DNA of 64,000 nt from Panacagrimonas sp052389915 (GCA_052389915.1 JBQTHL010000008.1:1-64000); one strand, 5' to 3'; counted from the stretch's first letter, positions 1 through 9,295 are shown. The notes: generated by a model from the letters alone, not told the origin. Translations and numbers: made by a program.

Positions 1-271
1 GCGACAGAAGACCCTTCAACGGTTGCGCAGGAGAAGACAGCAGATCATGGCGTAGACGGTCGGACCGTCCGGAAGAGAAAGCCGATAACAAGCGTGAGCG
101 CGGAAAAGCTCGTTGCGAACGTGTGGCTCTCCCGGCGCGAATTTCCATGAAGGCTCGGTCTGCTTGGCAGACCCTCGATGAAGCCGAATGTACGACTGCA
201 ACCACCTTCACACGCCTCGATCAGCGATTCACTTCACCTGCGGGTTGCGGGAGGAGTCCATGTATGAATTG
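1..271. other. Window edge, no confident gene
   Basis: This stretch precedes the 3' end of the minus-strand gene at 272-943. The minus strand is open for 61 codons (201 to 16), but the translation shows no domain I recognise, has no clear ribosome binding site, and runs into sequence cut by the window edge. Base composition looks less GC-rich than the pil operon, as in the next gene. I see no tRNA cloverleaf, terminator or mobile-element end that I can support. Confidence 0.3.
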
Positions 272-943
272 TTAGTGCACGCTGGAATTCAATCCGAGAA
301 GGTTCCGGATCTCCTCGTTGTCCGGCCGGCTGCGAGACACGAGCCAACGGACACCTACGTGCCCTAAAAACATTGAGAAGGCGCCCACGCAGCATAGGGT
401 GACAGCCCTAGTTTCCTGGGATCTATCAGACACGTCATTTCCATGTGTATGCATCGATTGGAAGCGGTAGAAGACATTGTAAATGTCGTGCAGCCCGCAC
501 TGCTGTGCCAATGTTTCGAGGGAAGTCTGCTTTTGTTCTCGCTCCGCGCGGCCGCTAGCTAAGAACTCTGCCGTTCGATCATTCCCGCCACTGTCAACAA
601 TTCTTGCGATCCCCGTCTTCGCGTTGGCCTTAAAGATGGTTTTGACCTGCTCTTTCGAGGAAGCCAATAGGTGCCTGGAATTCTCGCGAGATAGAGTTGC
701 CCAGTGGCCTTTCAACCCAAGCTCAATGAGCGAGCGAATTAGGACATTGACCGCGAGTTCGTGGGGCCCTAATGCAAGAGCAGCACAGGAGACCATTAGC
801 TCACTGCCTGTGCTTAGCGATTGTCGAAGTATCAAATCAGTTTCAGGGTGTTCACTGTCCTTCGCGGGCATCGCAGCGCCAGCAGCCATCGCCTCGGATC
901 GAAGCTTCAGATCTTTGGCTATGAGGTCGACGTTACTTTCCAT
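272..943 (-). CDS. Hypothetical protein, DUF5677-like
   Basis: A 223-residue protein that looks all-helical, with no signal peptide and no convincing membrane span. The pattern of a central R-S-L-I-E helix (around residue 89), a long middle helix and a late Y-R-F-Q-S-M-H-T-H-G-N segment (around residues 156-166) resembles the DUF5677 family, whose function is unknown. That assignment is from memory of the pattern and is moderate. The gene lies downstream of pilQ on the same strand but 172 bases away, past a small hairpin, so it is probably not part of the pilus operon. GC content is visibly lower than in its neighbours and aroK/aroB are absent here, which suggests acquired DNA. It could equally be a lineage-specific gene. 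Confidence 0.6.
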   Translation of the reverse strand: MESNVDLIAKDLKLRSEAMAAGAAMPAKDSEHPETDLILRQSLSTGSELMVSCAALALGPHELAVNVLIRSLIELGLKGHWATLSRENSRHLLASSKEQVKTIFKANAKTGIARIVDSGGNDRTAEFLASGRAEREQKQTSLETLAQQCGLHDIYNVFYRFQSMHTHGNDVSDRSQETRAVTLCCVGAFSMFLGHVGVRWLVSRSRPDNEEIRNLLGLNSSVH

Positions 944-974
944 GCACCCCTAATGCCGAACTAGGCGACAGAAC

Positions 975-994
975 CCGCCGGATAACATCGGCGG
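975..994 (-). terminator. Possible hairpin after pilQ
   Basis: A 6-bp GC-only inverted repeat (CCGCCG / CGGCGG) with an 8-base loop lies about 120 bases past the pilQ stop codon on the minus strand. Only a short GTTCTGT tract follows, so as an intrinsic terminator it is weak. It is the only hairpin I see between pilQ and the next gene. Confidence 0.25.
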
Positions 995-1115
995 ACTGCC
1001 AGGTAACTCGGACCTGAGTCTTTCAAACCGCTGATCGAGGTGGCTAACACCTTGCGGCTCCCAGGTTATCCGACAAAGAACACGTCCCCGCAGATAGTGG
1101 TCGCACGCTCGACGC

Positions 1116-3197
1116 TCACCGGATGCTCAACCCTTCCAGCAGAATTTTCGGCGTCACGAAAATCAGCAGTTCGTCCTTGTTCGAGACGGTGAGCCGGTTG
1201 CGGAATGCGGCGCCGAGGATCGGGATGTCGCCCAGGAAAGGCACCTTGTCGATGTCGTTGCGGTTCTCCTGCACGAAGATGCCGCCGAGCACCACGGTGG
1301 CGCCGTTATCCACCAGCGCCTGCGTCGTGACCTCGCGCGTGTTGATCGCCGGCGCGGTGCCGCCGTCGCCGGTGGGCACGATGTCGCCGATGTTGTCCTG
1401 GGTCACGTTCAAATCCATGATCACGCGATTGTCCGGCGTGATCTGCGGCGTCACGGTCAGGCTCAGCACCGCCTTCTTGAACTGGATGTTGGTGGCGCCG
1501 CTGGACGAGTTCTGCTGGAAGGGAATTTCCACGCCCTGCTCGATCGAGGCCTGCTTGGCATTGGCGGTGAGCACTCGCGGGCTGGACACCACTTCGCCGC
1601 GTCCCTCGGCCTGGAGCGCGGACAGCTCCAGATCGACCAGGTAGTTCGCGCCCAGAATCGCAAGCCCGATGCGCCCGGCATTGCTGCTCGCCGGCAGGCT
1701 GATGTTGAAGCGATCATTGATGTTGGCCGGGCCGGGGAAGTTGCCGGTTTGCGCGGTCGAGCCCGCGGCAGCGGCGCTGCCCGAAGTGGTGACCACGTCG
1801 CCGCTCTGGCTGCGCGAGCTGATGCCGAAGCGCGCGCCGAGTTCCTTCGAGTAATCGTTGTTGGCGATGACGATGCGCGCTTCGATCAGCACCTGCTTGA
1901 CCGGCACGTCGAGCTGCGCGATCAGCGCGCGGATGGTGGAGAGGGTCTCGCGCGTCTCCAGCACCAGCAGCGAATTGGTGCGCTCGTCCACGTTGACCCG
2001 GCCGCGCTCCGACAGGATGGTGTCTTCGCCGGCCTTGAGCAGCGCCGCGATGTCGGCGGCCTTGGCGTAGTTGATCTGGATCAGCTCGGTGCGCAGCGGC
2101 GCCAGTTCGGCGTGCTGCTTCTGCGACTCCAGTTCAACCTTGTCGCGCTCGGCCAGTTCGGTGAGTGGCGCGACCAGCATCACGTTGCCGTCGCGGCGCA
2201 CGCCCAGACCCTTGGTGCGCAGGATGATGTCCAGCGCCTGGTCCCAGGGCACGTTCTGCAGGCGGATGGCGATGCTGCCGCTGACCGAATCCGACACCAC
2301 CATGTTGGTGCCGGCCACGTCGGCGATGATCTGCAGGAGCGAGCGGATGTCCACGCTCTGGAAGGACAGCGAAATTTTTTCGCCCGTATATTCGGGTGCG
2401 CGCAGCCTGCGCTCTTCCAGTTTTTCCTTGGACAGCGGTTGCAGTTCGATGGTGAACACCGAGCCCGACTGGTAGGCCACCTGCTCGAACTCGGCGCCGC
2501 TGCTGGGCGTGACCACGACCTCGGTGTTGATGCCGGAGCGCACCGCGTCGACGAACTTCACCGGCGTGGCGAAATCCAGCACGTCGAGACGACGCACCAG
2601 CGCATCGGGAATCGAAGCGTTCTTGAATCGCGCGATGATCTTGCCGCCTTCCTGCACCACGTCCACCGGCGTTGCGGCACGGGTCAGCGCGATCACGACC
2701 CGGCCCTCGCCCTTGTCGCCGCGACGGAAGTCGATGGCGCTGATTCCGGGCGCGGCAGGTATCGCCGCAGGGGATGCAGCAGCGGCACCCAGCGCACCAT
2801 CGACCACCAGAAAGATCTGCTTGCCTTCGACCCGCACGGAATGTGTAGTGGCCTGCGTCAGTTCCAGCACCAGGCGCGTGCGTCCGCCAGCCTGCGCCGC
2901 CGTCACGCCGCGCACGACACCGATGTTCAGGCGCCGGTTGCGTTCCGCTACTTCGAGTTGCGTATCGGGCAGGTCCAGCGACAGGCGCGGCGGCTGATCG
3001 ACCATGAACACCGTGGGTGTCGGCGCCGCTTCCGACAAGGTCAGGGTGAGCAGCAGCTTCTCGCCTTCCAGCGCAACCGCTTCGATGGATTGCAGGGAGC
3101 GGGTCTGCGCAACCGCCTGCGTCGCGCCAAGCAACAAGCCGAGCAGCGCTATCCACGCGCAGGTCGTGCGGGTAGCGAATTCGAAACGCGTCTTCAT
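1116..3197 (-). CDS. pilQ: Type IV pilus secretin PilQ
   Basis: Outer-membrane secretin through which the type IV pilus is extruded and retracted; 693 residues. A signal peptide (about residues 1-31) precedes two AMIN-like beta domains (about 37-245) that bind peptidoglycan in this family, a secretin/TonB short N-terminal domain (about 275-345, with V-D-I-R-S-L-L-Q-I-I-A-D-V-A-G-T-N), a NolW-type repeat domain and the C-terminal secretin domain, which ends in the typical V-P-F-L-G-D-I-P-I-L-G segment. The ATG at 3197 is chosen because it begins the signal peptide and has GGAG ten bases upstream; the frame is open further but that extension is not signal-like. It is the last gene of pilMNOPQ, 19 bases after pilP. 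Confidence 0.97.
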   Translation of the reverse strand: MKTRFEFATRTTCAWIALLGLLLGATQAVAQTRSLQSIEAVALEGEKLLLTLTLSEAAPTPTVFMVDQPPRLSLDLPDTQLEVAERNRRLNIGVVRGVTAAQAGGRTRLVLELTQATTHSVRVEGKQIFLVVDGALGAAAASPAAIPAAPGISAIDFRRGDKGEGRVVIALTRAATPVDVVQEGGKIIARFKNASIPDALVRRLDVLDFATPVKFVDAVRSGINTEVVVTPSSGAEFEQVAYQSGSVFTIELQPLSKEKLEERRLRAPEYTGEKISLSFQSVDIRSLLQIIADVAGTNMVVSDSVSGSIAIRLQNVPWDQALDIILRTKGLGVRRDGNVMLVAPLTELAERDKVELESQKQHAELAPLRTELIQINYAKAADIAALLKAGEDTILSERGRVNVDERTNSLLVLETRETLSTIRALIAQLDVPVKQVLIEARIVIANNDYSKELGARFGISSRSQSGDVVTTSGSAAAAGSTAQTGNFPGPANINDRFNISLPASSNAGRIGLAILGANYLVDLELSALQAEGRGEVVSSPRVLTANAKQASIEQGVEIPFQQNSSSGATNIQFKKAVLSLTVTPQITPDNRVIMDLNVTQDNIGDIVPTGDGGTAPAINTREVTTQALVDNGATVVLGGIFVQENRNDIDKVPFLGDIPILGAAFRNRLTVSNKDELLIFVTPKILLEGLSIR

Positions 3198-3216
3198 CGG
3201 CTGCATGCTCCAGAGT

Positions 3217-3729
3217 CTATTCCGACAGCGCCAGGCTGGCGGATCGCGAGATCCAGCCGCCGAAGCCGTCGGGGACGATTTCCGCAAGGGTGATCTCGGA
3301 CTCGGCGATGCCCTTCACCTGGCCGTAGTTTTGCCCCAGGTGATTGCCCACGGCGACCTTGTGAATCACGCCGTCCGGCGCCTGGACCAGCGCGTAGACC
3401 ACCCGCGGCGTTTCGATGATGCCCTGCATGCGCAGGGCATCCAGCGGGAACTCTTCGAGCGGCTCGCGGCTGCGGTTGAGATCGGGACGCGGCCCGGCCG
3501 CGAGCTGCGCCGAAGGCTCGGCTTCCGATTGCTGGAACGGATCGCGCCGGTCCTGCGGCAGGTAGGCGAAGGCTTCGAACTGTTCGATCTGCGGAATCGG
3601 TTCGATCTGCTTCGACTTGCGGCTTTTCACTTCGGACACGCGCTGTTCGAGGTCCTGCATGCTGCTGCCGCAGCCAGCCAGAACGGGGGCGAGCAGGGCA
3701 ATAAACGCAAGCGTACGGACCGTGTTCAT
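3217..3729 (-). CDS. pilP: Type IV pilus lipoprotein PilP
   Basis: Inner-membrane-anchored periplasmic lipoprotein, 170 residues, that links the PilN/PilO heterodimer to the PilQ secretin. The signal peptide ends in a lipobox L-A-G-C with the lipidated cysteine at residue 20. A Q/E/K-rich linker and the D-R-R-D-P-F-Q motif (around residue 61), typical of PilP, precede the C-terminal beta-domain. The start ATG overlaps the pilO stop codon in an ATGA arrangement, indicating translational coupling. Length and order match the family. Confidence 0.96.
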   Translation of the reverse strand: MNTVRTLAFIALLAPVLAGCGSSMQDLEQRVSEVKSRKSKQIEPIPQIEQFEAFAYLPQDRRDPFQQSEAEPSAQLAAGPRPDLNRSREPLEEFPLDALRMQGIIETPRVVYALVQAPDGVIHKVAVGNHLGQNYGQVKGIAESEITLAEIVPDGFGGWISRSASLALSE

Positions 3730-4418
3730 TTCTTCTTGCGCGCGCCTTTTTGCGCCTTGGTCTTCTCGGCTGTTGCCGCTTCGATTTCGGACTCGTCGAG
3801 GTAGCGATAAGTCTTGGCCACCGCGGTCATGCGCAGGTCGCCGGGAGACAGGGGCGCCAGCTTGTCGCCGCGACTGCCGGTCGCCGGTTTGGCCGCGCGA
3901 ATTTCAACCCCGTCGATGGTCACGATGCGCGGCAGCGAGGCCACGCCGCTGACGAAGCTGCCCATCTCGTGGTAGCTGCCGGTGACGACGATCTGGTTCG
4001 GAATCTCGGCATAGAACTCCTTCGGCGCCTCCGGTTGCGGCTGGAACAATTCCTCTTCCAGGCTGCTCGCCACTCTGGCCTGCGAAATATCGTTGAGCAG
4101 ATTGGCCACCTCGCTGCGACTCGGAAGCTGCCGCAGCATGGCGCCGAAGGATCGTTCCATCTCGCGCAACTGCTGCTTGTACGCATCCAGGGACGCCACC
4201 TTCTTCTGCTTGCGTTCGAATTCCGAGAACAAGGCCTTTTCCTGTTGCTTGGCCGCACCGAGCTGCTCGCTCATGGGCATCAGCTTGAACCAGGTGCCCG
4301 CGAGCACCAGGATCACGCAGGCCAGAATCGCGGCCGCCACATGAACCCATGTCGGCCAGATTCCGGGATTCTGAAGGTCCAGGGAGCGCAGATCGGCGAT
4401 GGCGGTCTGGAGATTCAT
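3726..4418 (-). CDS. pilO: Type IV pilus alignment protein PilO
   Basis: Bitopic inner-membrane protein, 230 residues, which pairs with PilN to form the pilus alignment subcomplex between the cytoplasmic motor side and the secretin. A short cytoplasmic N-terminus is followed by one membrane span (about residues 24-46), a coiled-coil of about 50 residues and a ferredoxin-like periplasmic domain. The tail is lysine-rich. It overlaps both pilN (ATGA at 4415-4418) and pilP by four bases. Confidence 0.96.
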   Translation of the reverse strand: MNLQTAIADLRSLDLQNPGIWPTWVHVAAAILACVILVLAGTWFKLMPMSEQLGAAKQQEKALFSEFERKQKKVASLDAYKQQLREMERSFGAMLRQLPSRSEVANLLNDISQARVASSLEEELFQPQPEAPKEFYAEIPNQIVVTGSYHEMGSFVSGVASLPRIVTIDGVEIRAAKPATGSRGDKLAPLSPGDLRMTAVAKTYRYLDESEIEAATAEKTKAQKGARKKK

Positions 4419-5002
4419 TCCTCGATCTCCTCGCTGGGAGTTTCCACCGGCAGGCGCGTCGGGTTGGTGAGGTTTTTCACCTGCAAAGTGAAGTCGCTGC
4501 GCCGCTGGCTGTCGGCTTCCGAGGTCTTGATGACGACCAGTTTCGGGTCGTCGAACCAGATCGAGGCCTCCAGGTTCTTCATGTAAGTGGAGACGCGACC
4601 GTTGGACTCGGCCGCGCCTTCTATCGTTACGGCCGCGCCGGTCTGCTTGATGAGGGTCAGGGTCACGCCGTCGGGCAGGGTGTTGACCACTTCGTCGAAG
4701 AAATGAACGGTCGCGCTGCGCGAGGCCTGCAACTGCTCGATCACCTGCATGCGCGCCAGCAGGTTGCTCTTGACCTTTTCCAGCTCCTGGATTTCCTTGA
4801 TCTTGAGATCGACGTCGGCGAGCTGCTGGCGCAGAAAATCGTTGCGCCGCTGCTGCGTGTCGATCGCCTGGTTCATCAGCACGACAGCGATGCCGAACAC
4901 CGCTGCGGCCGCGACCACCCCGGCCGCGAGCATCGCTATGAAGCGCTGACGGTGCAGTTCGCGGCGACGCGCTCGCCAGTCCAGCAGATTGATGCGGGTC
5001 AT
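4415..5002 (-). CDS. pilN: Type IV pilus assembly protein PilN
   Basis: Bitopic inner-membrane protein, 195 residues. The cytoplasmic N-terminus I-N-L-L-D-W at residues 4-9 is the conserved PilN segment that docks into PilM. A membrane span (about residues 22-43), a coiled-coil and a C-terminal periplasmic alpha/beta domain follow. It starts three bases after pilM and overlaps pilO by four bases, so the operon is tightly coupled. Confidence 0.96.
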   Translation of the reverse strand: MTRINLLDWRARRRELHRQRFIAMLAAGVVAAAAVFGIAVVLMNQAIDTQQRRNDFLRQQLADVDLKIKEIQELEKVKSNLLARMQVIEQLQASRSATVHFFDEVVNTLPDGVTLTLIKQTGAAVTIEGAAESNGRVSTYMKNLEASIWFDDPKLVVIKTSEADSQRRSDFTLQVKNLTNPTRLPVETPSEEIEE

Positions 5003-5005
5003 CGA

Positions 5006-6091
5006 TCAGACCTGCACGTCGAACGCGCGATAGGCCAGGCCCAGCGCGATCAGCATCGAGGCCTCGTCCTTGGCCAGCACCGAAGGCCGCGCCTTCGGCG
5101 AGATACTCATCGTCGCGAACGGTCGCGCGACGATCGTGGGAATGCCCAGGCGCTGCTGCACCTGACGATCGACGCTGGGAATGTGCGCGCAGCCGCCGGC
5201 CAGGATGAGCTGGTCGATGGTGTTGTGCTTGCTCGACGCGGCGAAAAAAAACTGCAAGGACCGGTCGATCTGCTGGCCCAGGTCGGCGATGAAACCGGGC
5301 AGAACCTCGGACTCGTAGCTCTCCGGCAGATTGCGGAATTTCTTGGCCTTGCCGGCGTCCTCGAAGCTCATGCCGAACTGCCGCATGATCTCCTCGGTCA
5401 ACTGCTTGCCGCCGAAATTCTGATCGCGCGTGTACACCGTCTGCTGGTCGTGCAGCACCAGCAGGGACGTGGTGCTGGCGCCCACGTCCACCACCGCGAT
5501 GGTCTTCCTGGCGCCGCGGGCGGGCATCTGGTGCTGCAGGAACTGGCAGGCGTTTTCCAGCGCGTAGGCCTCGATGTCCACCACCTTGGGCATCAGGCCG
5601 GCGAGTTCGGCTGCGGCACAGCGGCTCTCGACCTGTTCCTTGCGACAGGCCGCCAGCAGCACATCGGCGTTGCCGCTGCCCTTGTCGCTCTGGCCGACCA
5701 CCTGGAAATCCAGGTTGACGTCCTCGATCGGGTAGGCGATGTACTGATCGGCCTGTGCCTTGATCTGTTCTTCCATGTCGTGATCGGACAGGGCTGCTGA
5801 CATCTGCACGACCTTGGTGATGACCGAGGCCCCCGCCACCGCCAGCGCGACCTGCCGGGTCTTCGTGCCCGCGCGATCCACTGCACGCTTGATCGCTTCG
5901 CCGACCAGCCGGGGGTCCACGATCTGCTTTTCGTTCACCGCTCCGGCAGGCAGCGGCTCGACCGCGTAGGTTTCCACGCGGAAGCGCTCGCCGTCGCGAG
6001 TCAGTTCCAGCAGTTTGACGGCGCTGGAACTGATGTCGAGCCCGACCAACTCCTCTTTCTTTGCGCCGAACAGTGCATGCAAGATCGACAT
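5006..6091 (-). CDS. pilM: Type IV pilus protein PilM, actin-like ATPase
   Basis: Cytoplasmic actin-fold protein, 361 residues, that binds the PilN tail and communicates with the pilus motor. The N-terminal phosphate-1 region begins G-L-D-I-S-S-S-A-V-K (around residue 17), and the second phosphate loop A-V-V-D-V-G-A-S-T-T and the adenosine motif L-I-L-A-G-G-C-A are visible. The ATG at 6091 gives the usual M-S-I-L-H-A-L-F-G N-terminus; an upstream ATG would add 11 unrelated residues. First gene of pilMNOPQ and divergent from ponA, the usual gammaproteobacterial arrangement. The operon promoter should lie in 6092-6187. Confidence 0.96.
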   Translation of the reverse strand: MSILHALFGAKKEELVGLDISSSAVKLLELTRDGERFRVETYAVEPLPAGAVNEKQIVDPRLVGEAIKRAVDRAGTKTRQVALAVAGASVITKVVQMSAALSDHDMEEQIKAQADQYIAYPIEDVNLDFQVVGQSDKGSGNADVLLAACRKEQVESRCAAAELAGLMPKVVDIEAYALENACQFLQHQMPARGARKTIAVVDVGASTTSLLVLHDQQTVYTRDQNFGGKQLTEEIMRQFGMSFEDAGKAKKFRNLPESYESEVLPGFIADLGQQIDRSLQFFFAASSKHNTIDQLILAGGCAHIPSVDRQVQQRLGIPTIVARPFATMSISPKARPSVLAKDEASMLIALGLAYRAFDVQV

Positions 6092-6187
6092 CGCGTTCTT
6101 ATCCGCTCCCGCGGCCCACCGCAAAACCTCGTGTCCTGTCGGACGAATGACGCCATCCGCGTTCGGACCTAATATAGCCTAGGCGGT
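6092..6187. promoter_or_regulatory. Divergent pilM / ponA promoter region
   Basis: The 96 bases between pilM (-) and ponA (+) must carry promoters for both directions unless the ponA start lies further in. A TATAGC hexamer near 6173 is a plausible -10 box for ponA, but I do not see a convincing -35 partner. Location is inferred from gene orientation. Confidence 0.35.
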
Positions 6188-8671
6188 TTGATGCGTAAGC
6201 ATCGGTTGCAGCAACAACTATTGCGATGTTGCTGCATGACCGGACCGCGAATCGCACAGGCGCAGGATCTGCGAAAAAACCCTTACGTGTCCCAATCAGA
6301 AGTCGTTTCCCGACCCCGGCGCCTCGTGCTCCGGTTCTTTATCGGCCTGTTGATCCTGGGCTTTAGTACGCCGTTCGTCCTGTTCTATCTGGCGGAGTGG
6401 TACTACTCGCCGACCTTGCCCGCGGTCGCTTCCCTGCGCGAACTCAAGCTGCAAGTACCACTGCGGGTGTTCACCAGTGACGGCAAGCTGATCGGCGAGT
6501 TCGGCGCCGAGCGGCGCGCGCCGCTGTCTTTCGACCAGCTTCCGCAAAAAGTGGTCGATGCCTTCCTCGCGGCGGAGGACGACCGCTTCTTCGAGCATCC
6601 CGGCGTGGACTGGCGCGGGCTGGTGCGCGCCTCGTTCAAGCTGGCCGCGACCGGCGAGAAAACTCAGGGCGGCAGCACCATCACCATGCAGCTCGCGCGC
6701 AACGTGTTCCTCACGCCACAGCGCAGCTACGAGCGCAAGATCAGGGAAATCCTGCTGGCGCTGCGCATCGAGCGGGAGATGAGCAAGAAGGAGATTCTGG
6801 AGACCTATCTCAACAAGATTTTTCTCGGTCAGCGGGCGTACGGCGTGGGCGCCGCGAGCCAGGTTTATTTCGGTCACGACGTAACGAGCCTGTCCTGGGC
6901 CGAGGCCGCGATGCTGGCCGGACTGCCCAAGGCGCCTTCGCGAGACAATCCGGTCAGCTCGCCGGATCGGGCCAAGGAGCGCCGCGACTACGTGCTGCGG
7001 CGTCTGCGCTATCTCGAAAAACTGTCGGAGCTGGATTACCAGGCCGCGCTCGCCGAGCCGCTGCGGGTCAAATCGCTGGGGCCGCAGGTTCAGACCGACG
7101 CCCACTTCGTGGCCGAGATGGTGCGCGCCGAGCTGGTCGCGAAATTCGGCGAACGCGCCTACACCGAGGGTTACCAGGTTACGGCCACGGTCGGCTCGGT
7201 TCGACAGGAAGCGGCGAATCGCGCCTTGCGCACCGCGCTGTTGGCTTACGAAGAACGTCACGGCTGGCGCGGACCGGAAGCGCGGCTGCCTGCAGAACTG
7301 CTCAGCGAGACTGGAGAGCGACGCACCGCCATCGACGACTTTCTCGCGCAGCGACCCTCGGTCTCCGGACTGGAAGCGGCGGTAGTCGTGGGCGTTGGCG
7401 CCGACAAGCTGACCGTCCTGAGTTCGGGCCGGCGACTGGTCGAGGTGCAGGCCGAAGACTTCAAGTGGGCAAAGATTTCGCCGAAGAAGCCGCTGGTCGC
7501 GGGCGACGTCGTGCGCGTGCGTGCGGACGCCGATCGCTGGCGGCTGTCGCAGATTCCGGAAGTGCAGGGTGCGCTGGTGGCGATCGATCCGCGCAGCGGC
7601 GCCGTCGAAGCCATGGTCGGCGGTTACGATTTCCTGCTCAACAAGTACAACCACGTCACCCAGGCGCAGCGCCAGCCGGGGAGCGGTTTCAAACCCTTCC
7701 TGTTCGCCGCGGCGTTCGACAAGGGGTACACCCCTGCGAGCGTAATGCTCGATGCGCCGGTAGTGTTCGAGGACTCGCAACTGGAAGGCGCCTGGCGCCC
7801 CGAAAATTTCGACGGCGATTTCAAGGGCCCGATGCGCTTGCGCGAGGCGTTGGTGCACTCGCGGAATCTGGTTTCGATCCGCCTGCTGCAGGAGGTGGGC
7901 GTGGAGACCGCGCGCAACTACATCACGCGCTTCGGTCTCGAGCGCAAGCGCATGCCGCGCGACCTGTCGATGGCCCTGGGCACCGGGTCTTACACGCCGA
8001 TGGAAATGGCGAGCGCGTACGCGGTGCTGGCCAACGGCGGGTACAAGGTGGAACCCTACGTCATCCAGGCTATCGTCGATGGCTCGGGCAAGCCGGTGTT
8101 CACGGCCAATCCCCCGATCCTGTGCGATACCTGCGAAGCGGTGACGGTCCCGCCGGGAGGCGTCGCAGCGCCGACGACGGGGGCACCTATCGCGCCGCGA
8201 GTCGCCGACGCAGGGGTCGTGTGGCTGGTGGATGACGTGTTGCGCGAAGTCACTATCCGCGGCACCGGGGCGGAGGCGCGCAAGCTCGGGCGTCGCGACA
8301 TCGCCGGCAAGACCGGTACCACCAACGACGAGACCGACGCCTGGTTCAACGGCTTCAACGGCGAGCTGGTGGCGGTGGTCTGGGTGGGTTTCGACACGCC
8401 TGCGCCGCTGGGCCGCGGTGAGGTCGGCGGGCGTGCGGCGCTGCCGATGTGGATGGATTTCATGCGCGCGGCGCTGAAGGATCGCGCCGAGACCGCGCGC
8501 CCGCGCCCATCCGGCCTGGTCACTGTGCGCATCGACCGGCGCACCGGCCTGCTGGCATCCGGAGGCGATCCCGACGCCATTCTCGAAATCGTGCAGGGAG
8601 GCAGGGTGCCGGGCGCCGACAGTGGCAGCCGGGCGGCTGCCGGCGCAGCGCCGGTCGAAGATCTTTTCTGA
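6188..8671 (+). CDS. ponA: Penicillin-binding protein 1A (bifunctional)
   Basis: Class A PBP that polymerises and cross-links peptidoglycan; anchored in the inner membrane with a periplasmic body. After one membrane span (about residues 46-67) comes a family 51 glycosyltransferase domain with E-D-D-R-F-F-E-H-P-G and G-G-S-T-I-T-M-Q-L-A-R-N, an OB/linker region, and a transpeptidase domain with G-S-G-F-K-P-F (S-x-x-K), H-S-R-N (S-x-N) and K-T-G-T-T. Up to 827 residues. The start is uncertain: the first 16 residues are unusual for the family and an in-frame ATG at 6236 may be the real start. Divergent from pilM, as in many gammaproteobacteria. Confidence 0.96.
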   Translation: MMRKHRLQQQLLRCCCMTGPRIAQAQDLRKNPYVSQSEVVSRPRRLVLRFFIGLLILGFSTPFVLFYLAEWYYSPTLPAVASLRELKLQVPLRVFTSDGKLIGEFGAERRAPLSFDQLPQKVVDAFLAAEDDRFFEHPGVDWRGLVRASFKLAATGEKTQGGSTITMQLARNVFLTPQRSYERKIREILLALRIEREMSKKEILETYLNKIFLGQRAYGVGAASQVYFGHDVTSLSWAEAAMLAGLPKAPSRDNPVSSPDRAKERRDYVLRRLRYLEKLSELDYQAALAEPLRVKSLGPQVQTDAHFVAEMVRAELVAKFGERAYTEGYQVTATVGSVRQEAANRALRTALLAYEERHGWRGPEARLPAELLSETGERRTAIDDFLAQRPSVSGLEAAVVVGVGADKLTVLSSGRRLVEVQAEDFKWAKISPKKPLVAGDVVRVRADADRWRLSQIPEVQGALVAIDPRSGAVEAMVGGYDFLLNKYNHVTQAQRQPGSGFKPFLFAAAFDKGYTPASVMLDAPVVFEDSQLEGAWRPENFDGDFKGPMRLREALVHSRNLVSIRLLQEVGVETARNYITRFGLERKRMPRDLSMALGTGSYTPMEMASAYAVLANGGYKVEPYVIQAIVDGSGKPVFTANPPILCDTCEAVTVPPGGVAAPTTGAPIAPRVADAGVVWLVDDVLREVTIRGTGAEARKLGRRDIAGKTGTTNDETDAWFNGFNGELVAVVWVGFDTPAPLGRGEVGGRAALPMWMDFMRAALKDRAETARPRPSGLVTVRIDRRTGLLASGGDPDAILEIVQGGRVPGADSGSRAAAGAAPVEDLF

Positions 8672-8680
8672 GGCAGTCCC

Positions 8681-9295
8681 GTGAACCCGCGTGGCGAAAC
8701 CGGCGTCCTGCAACTAATCGACGAGGCCGCGCGCCTGATCTGCGACGAGGGCTATGCGGACTATCGCGTCGCCAAACTCAAGGCCGCCGAACGGCTCGGC
8801 GTTGCGCGCAGCGCCCATCTGGTCGATAACACACGGATCGAAGCCGCGGTGCTGGAACGGCAGGCACTGTTCGGCGGCGAAGACTACCGGCGCAGGCTGC
8901 GCGACATGCGCACCCAGGCGCTGCGCGTGATGAAACTCCTGTCCGCGTACGAGCCCCGGCTCGCCGGCAGCGCGGTCAGCGGCGCCATCGGCGAAGGGCA
9001 TCGTGTCCAGATTCATCTGGTCGCCGACCAGCCCGAACTGGTGGAGGTGATGCTGCACGATCGCAGTGTCGTGTTCGAACAGGACGAGCGCCGCTATCGT
9101 CTTGCCGACGGCCGCGAAACCCAGGTACCGCTGCTATGTATGGAAGCCGACTCGCTGGGCGTGGACCTCGCGGTTTTCGACCCGGACTCCTTGCGCAATC
9201 CGCCGCTGTCGCAAGTCGACGGCAAACCCGCGCGACGCTTGTCTCCGACGCAGGTTCAGGCCTTGTTGCTGCAGGACGAGGTTCCGCGGTCCTGA
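8681..9295 (+). CDS. Conserved hypothetical protein after ponA
   Basis: A 204-residue soluble protein starting with GTG at 8681, ten bases after the ponA stop and behind a GAGG ribosome binding site with seven-base spacing, so it is probably co-transcribed with ponA. The N-terminal helix (D-E-A-A-R-L-I, then A-K-L-K-A-A-E-R-L-G) and the middle segment L-L-S-A-Y-E-P-R-L-A-G-S followed by I-H-L-V-A-D are weakly reminiscent of nucleotidyltransferase-fold proteins, though the paired catalytic acids are not evident. No signal peptide or membrane span. Function unknown. Confidence 0.75.
   Translation: MNPRGETGVLQLIDEAARLICDEGYADYRVAKLKAAERLGVARSAHLVDNTRIEAAVLERQALFGGEDYRRRLRDMRTQALRVMKLLSAYEPRLAGSAVSGAIGEGHRVQIHLVADQPELVEVMLHDRSVVFEQDERRYRLADGRETQVPLLCMEADSLGVDLAVFDPDSLRNPPLSQVDGKPARRLSPTQVQALLLQDEVPRS

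Noticed and set aside
16..201. A 61-codon open frame on the minus strand
   Set aside because: No recognisable domain, no clear ribosome binding site, and an open end near the window edge; not enough to call a gene.
232..275. A TAACAATTCAT sequence right after the stop codon of the first gene, similar to the start of integron attC sites
   Set aside because: The required core spacing and a GTTRRRY end are not found before the gene start, and no foldback of attC type could be drawn.
272..943. Search for toxin-antitoxin or phage-defence partners of the DUF5677-like gene
   Set aside because: No partner gene is visible within the window, so no defence role is claimed.
1749..3293. A 514-codon plus-strand frame antisense to pilQ
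   Set aside because: Antisense frames of this length are common in GC-rich genes. The translation is arginine- and histidine-rich, has no domain, and pilQ is certain.
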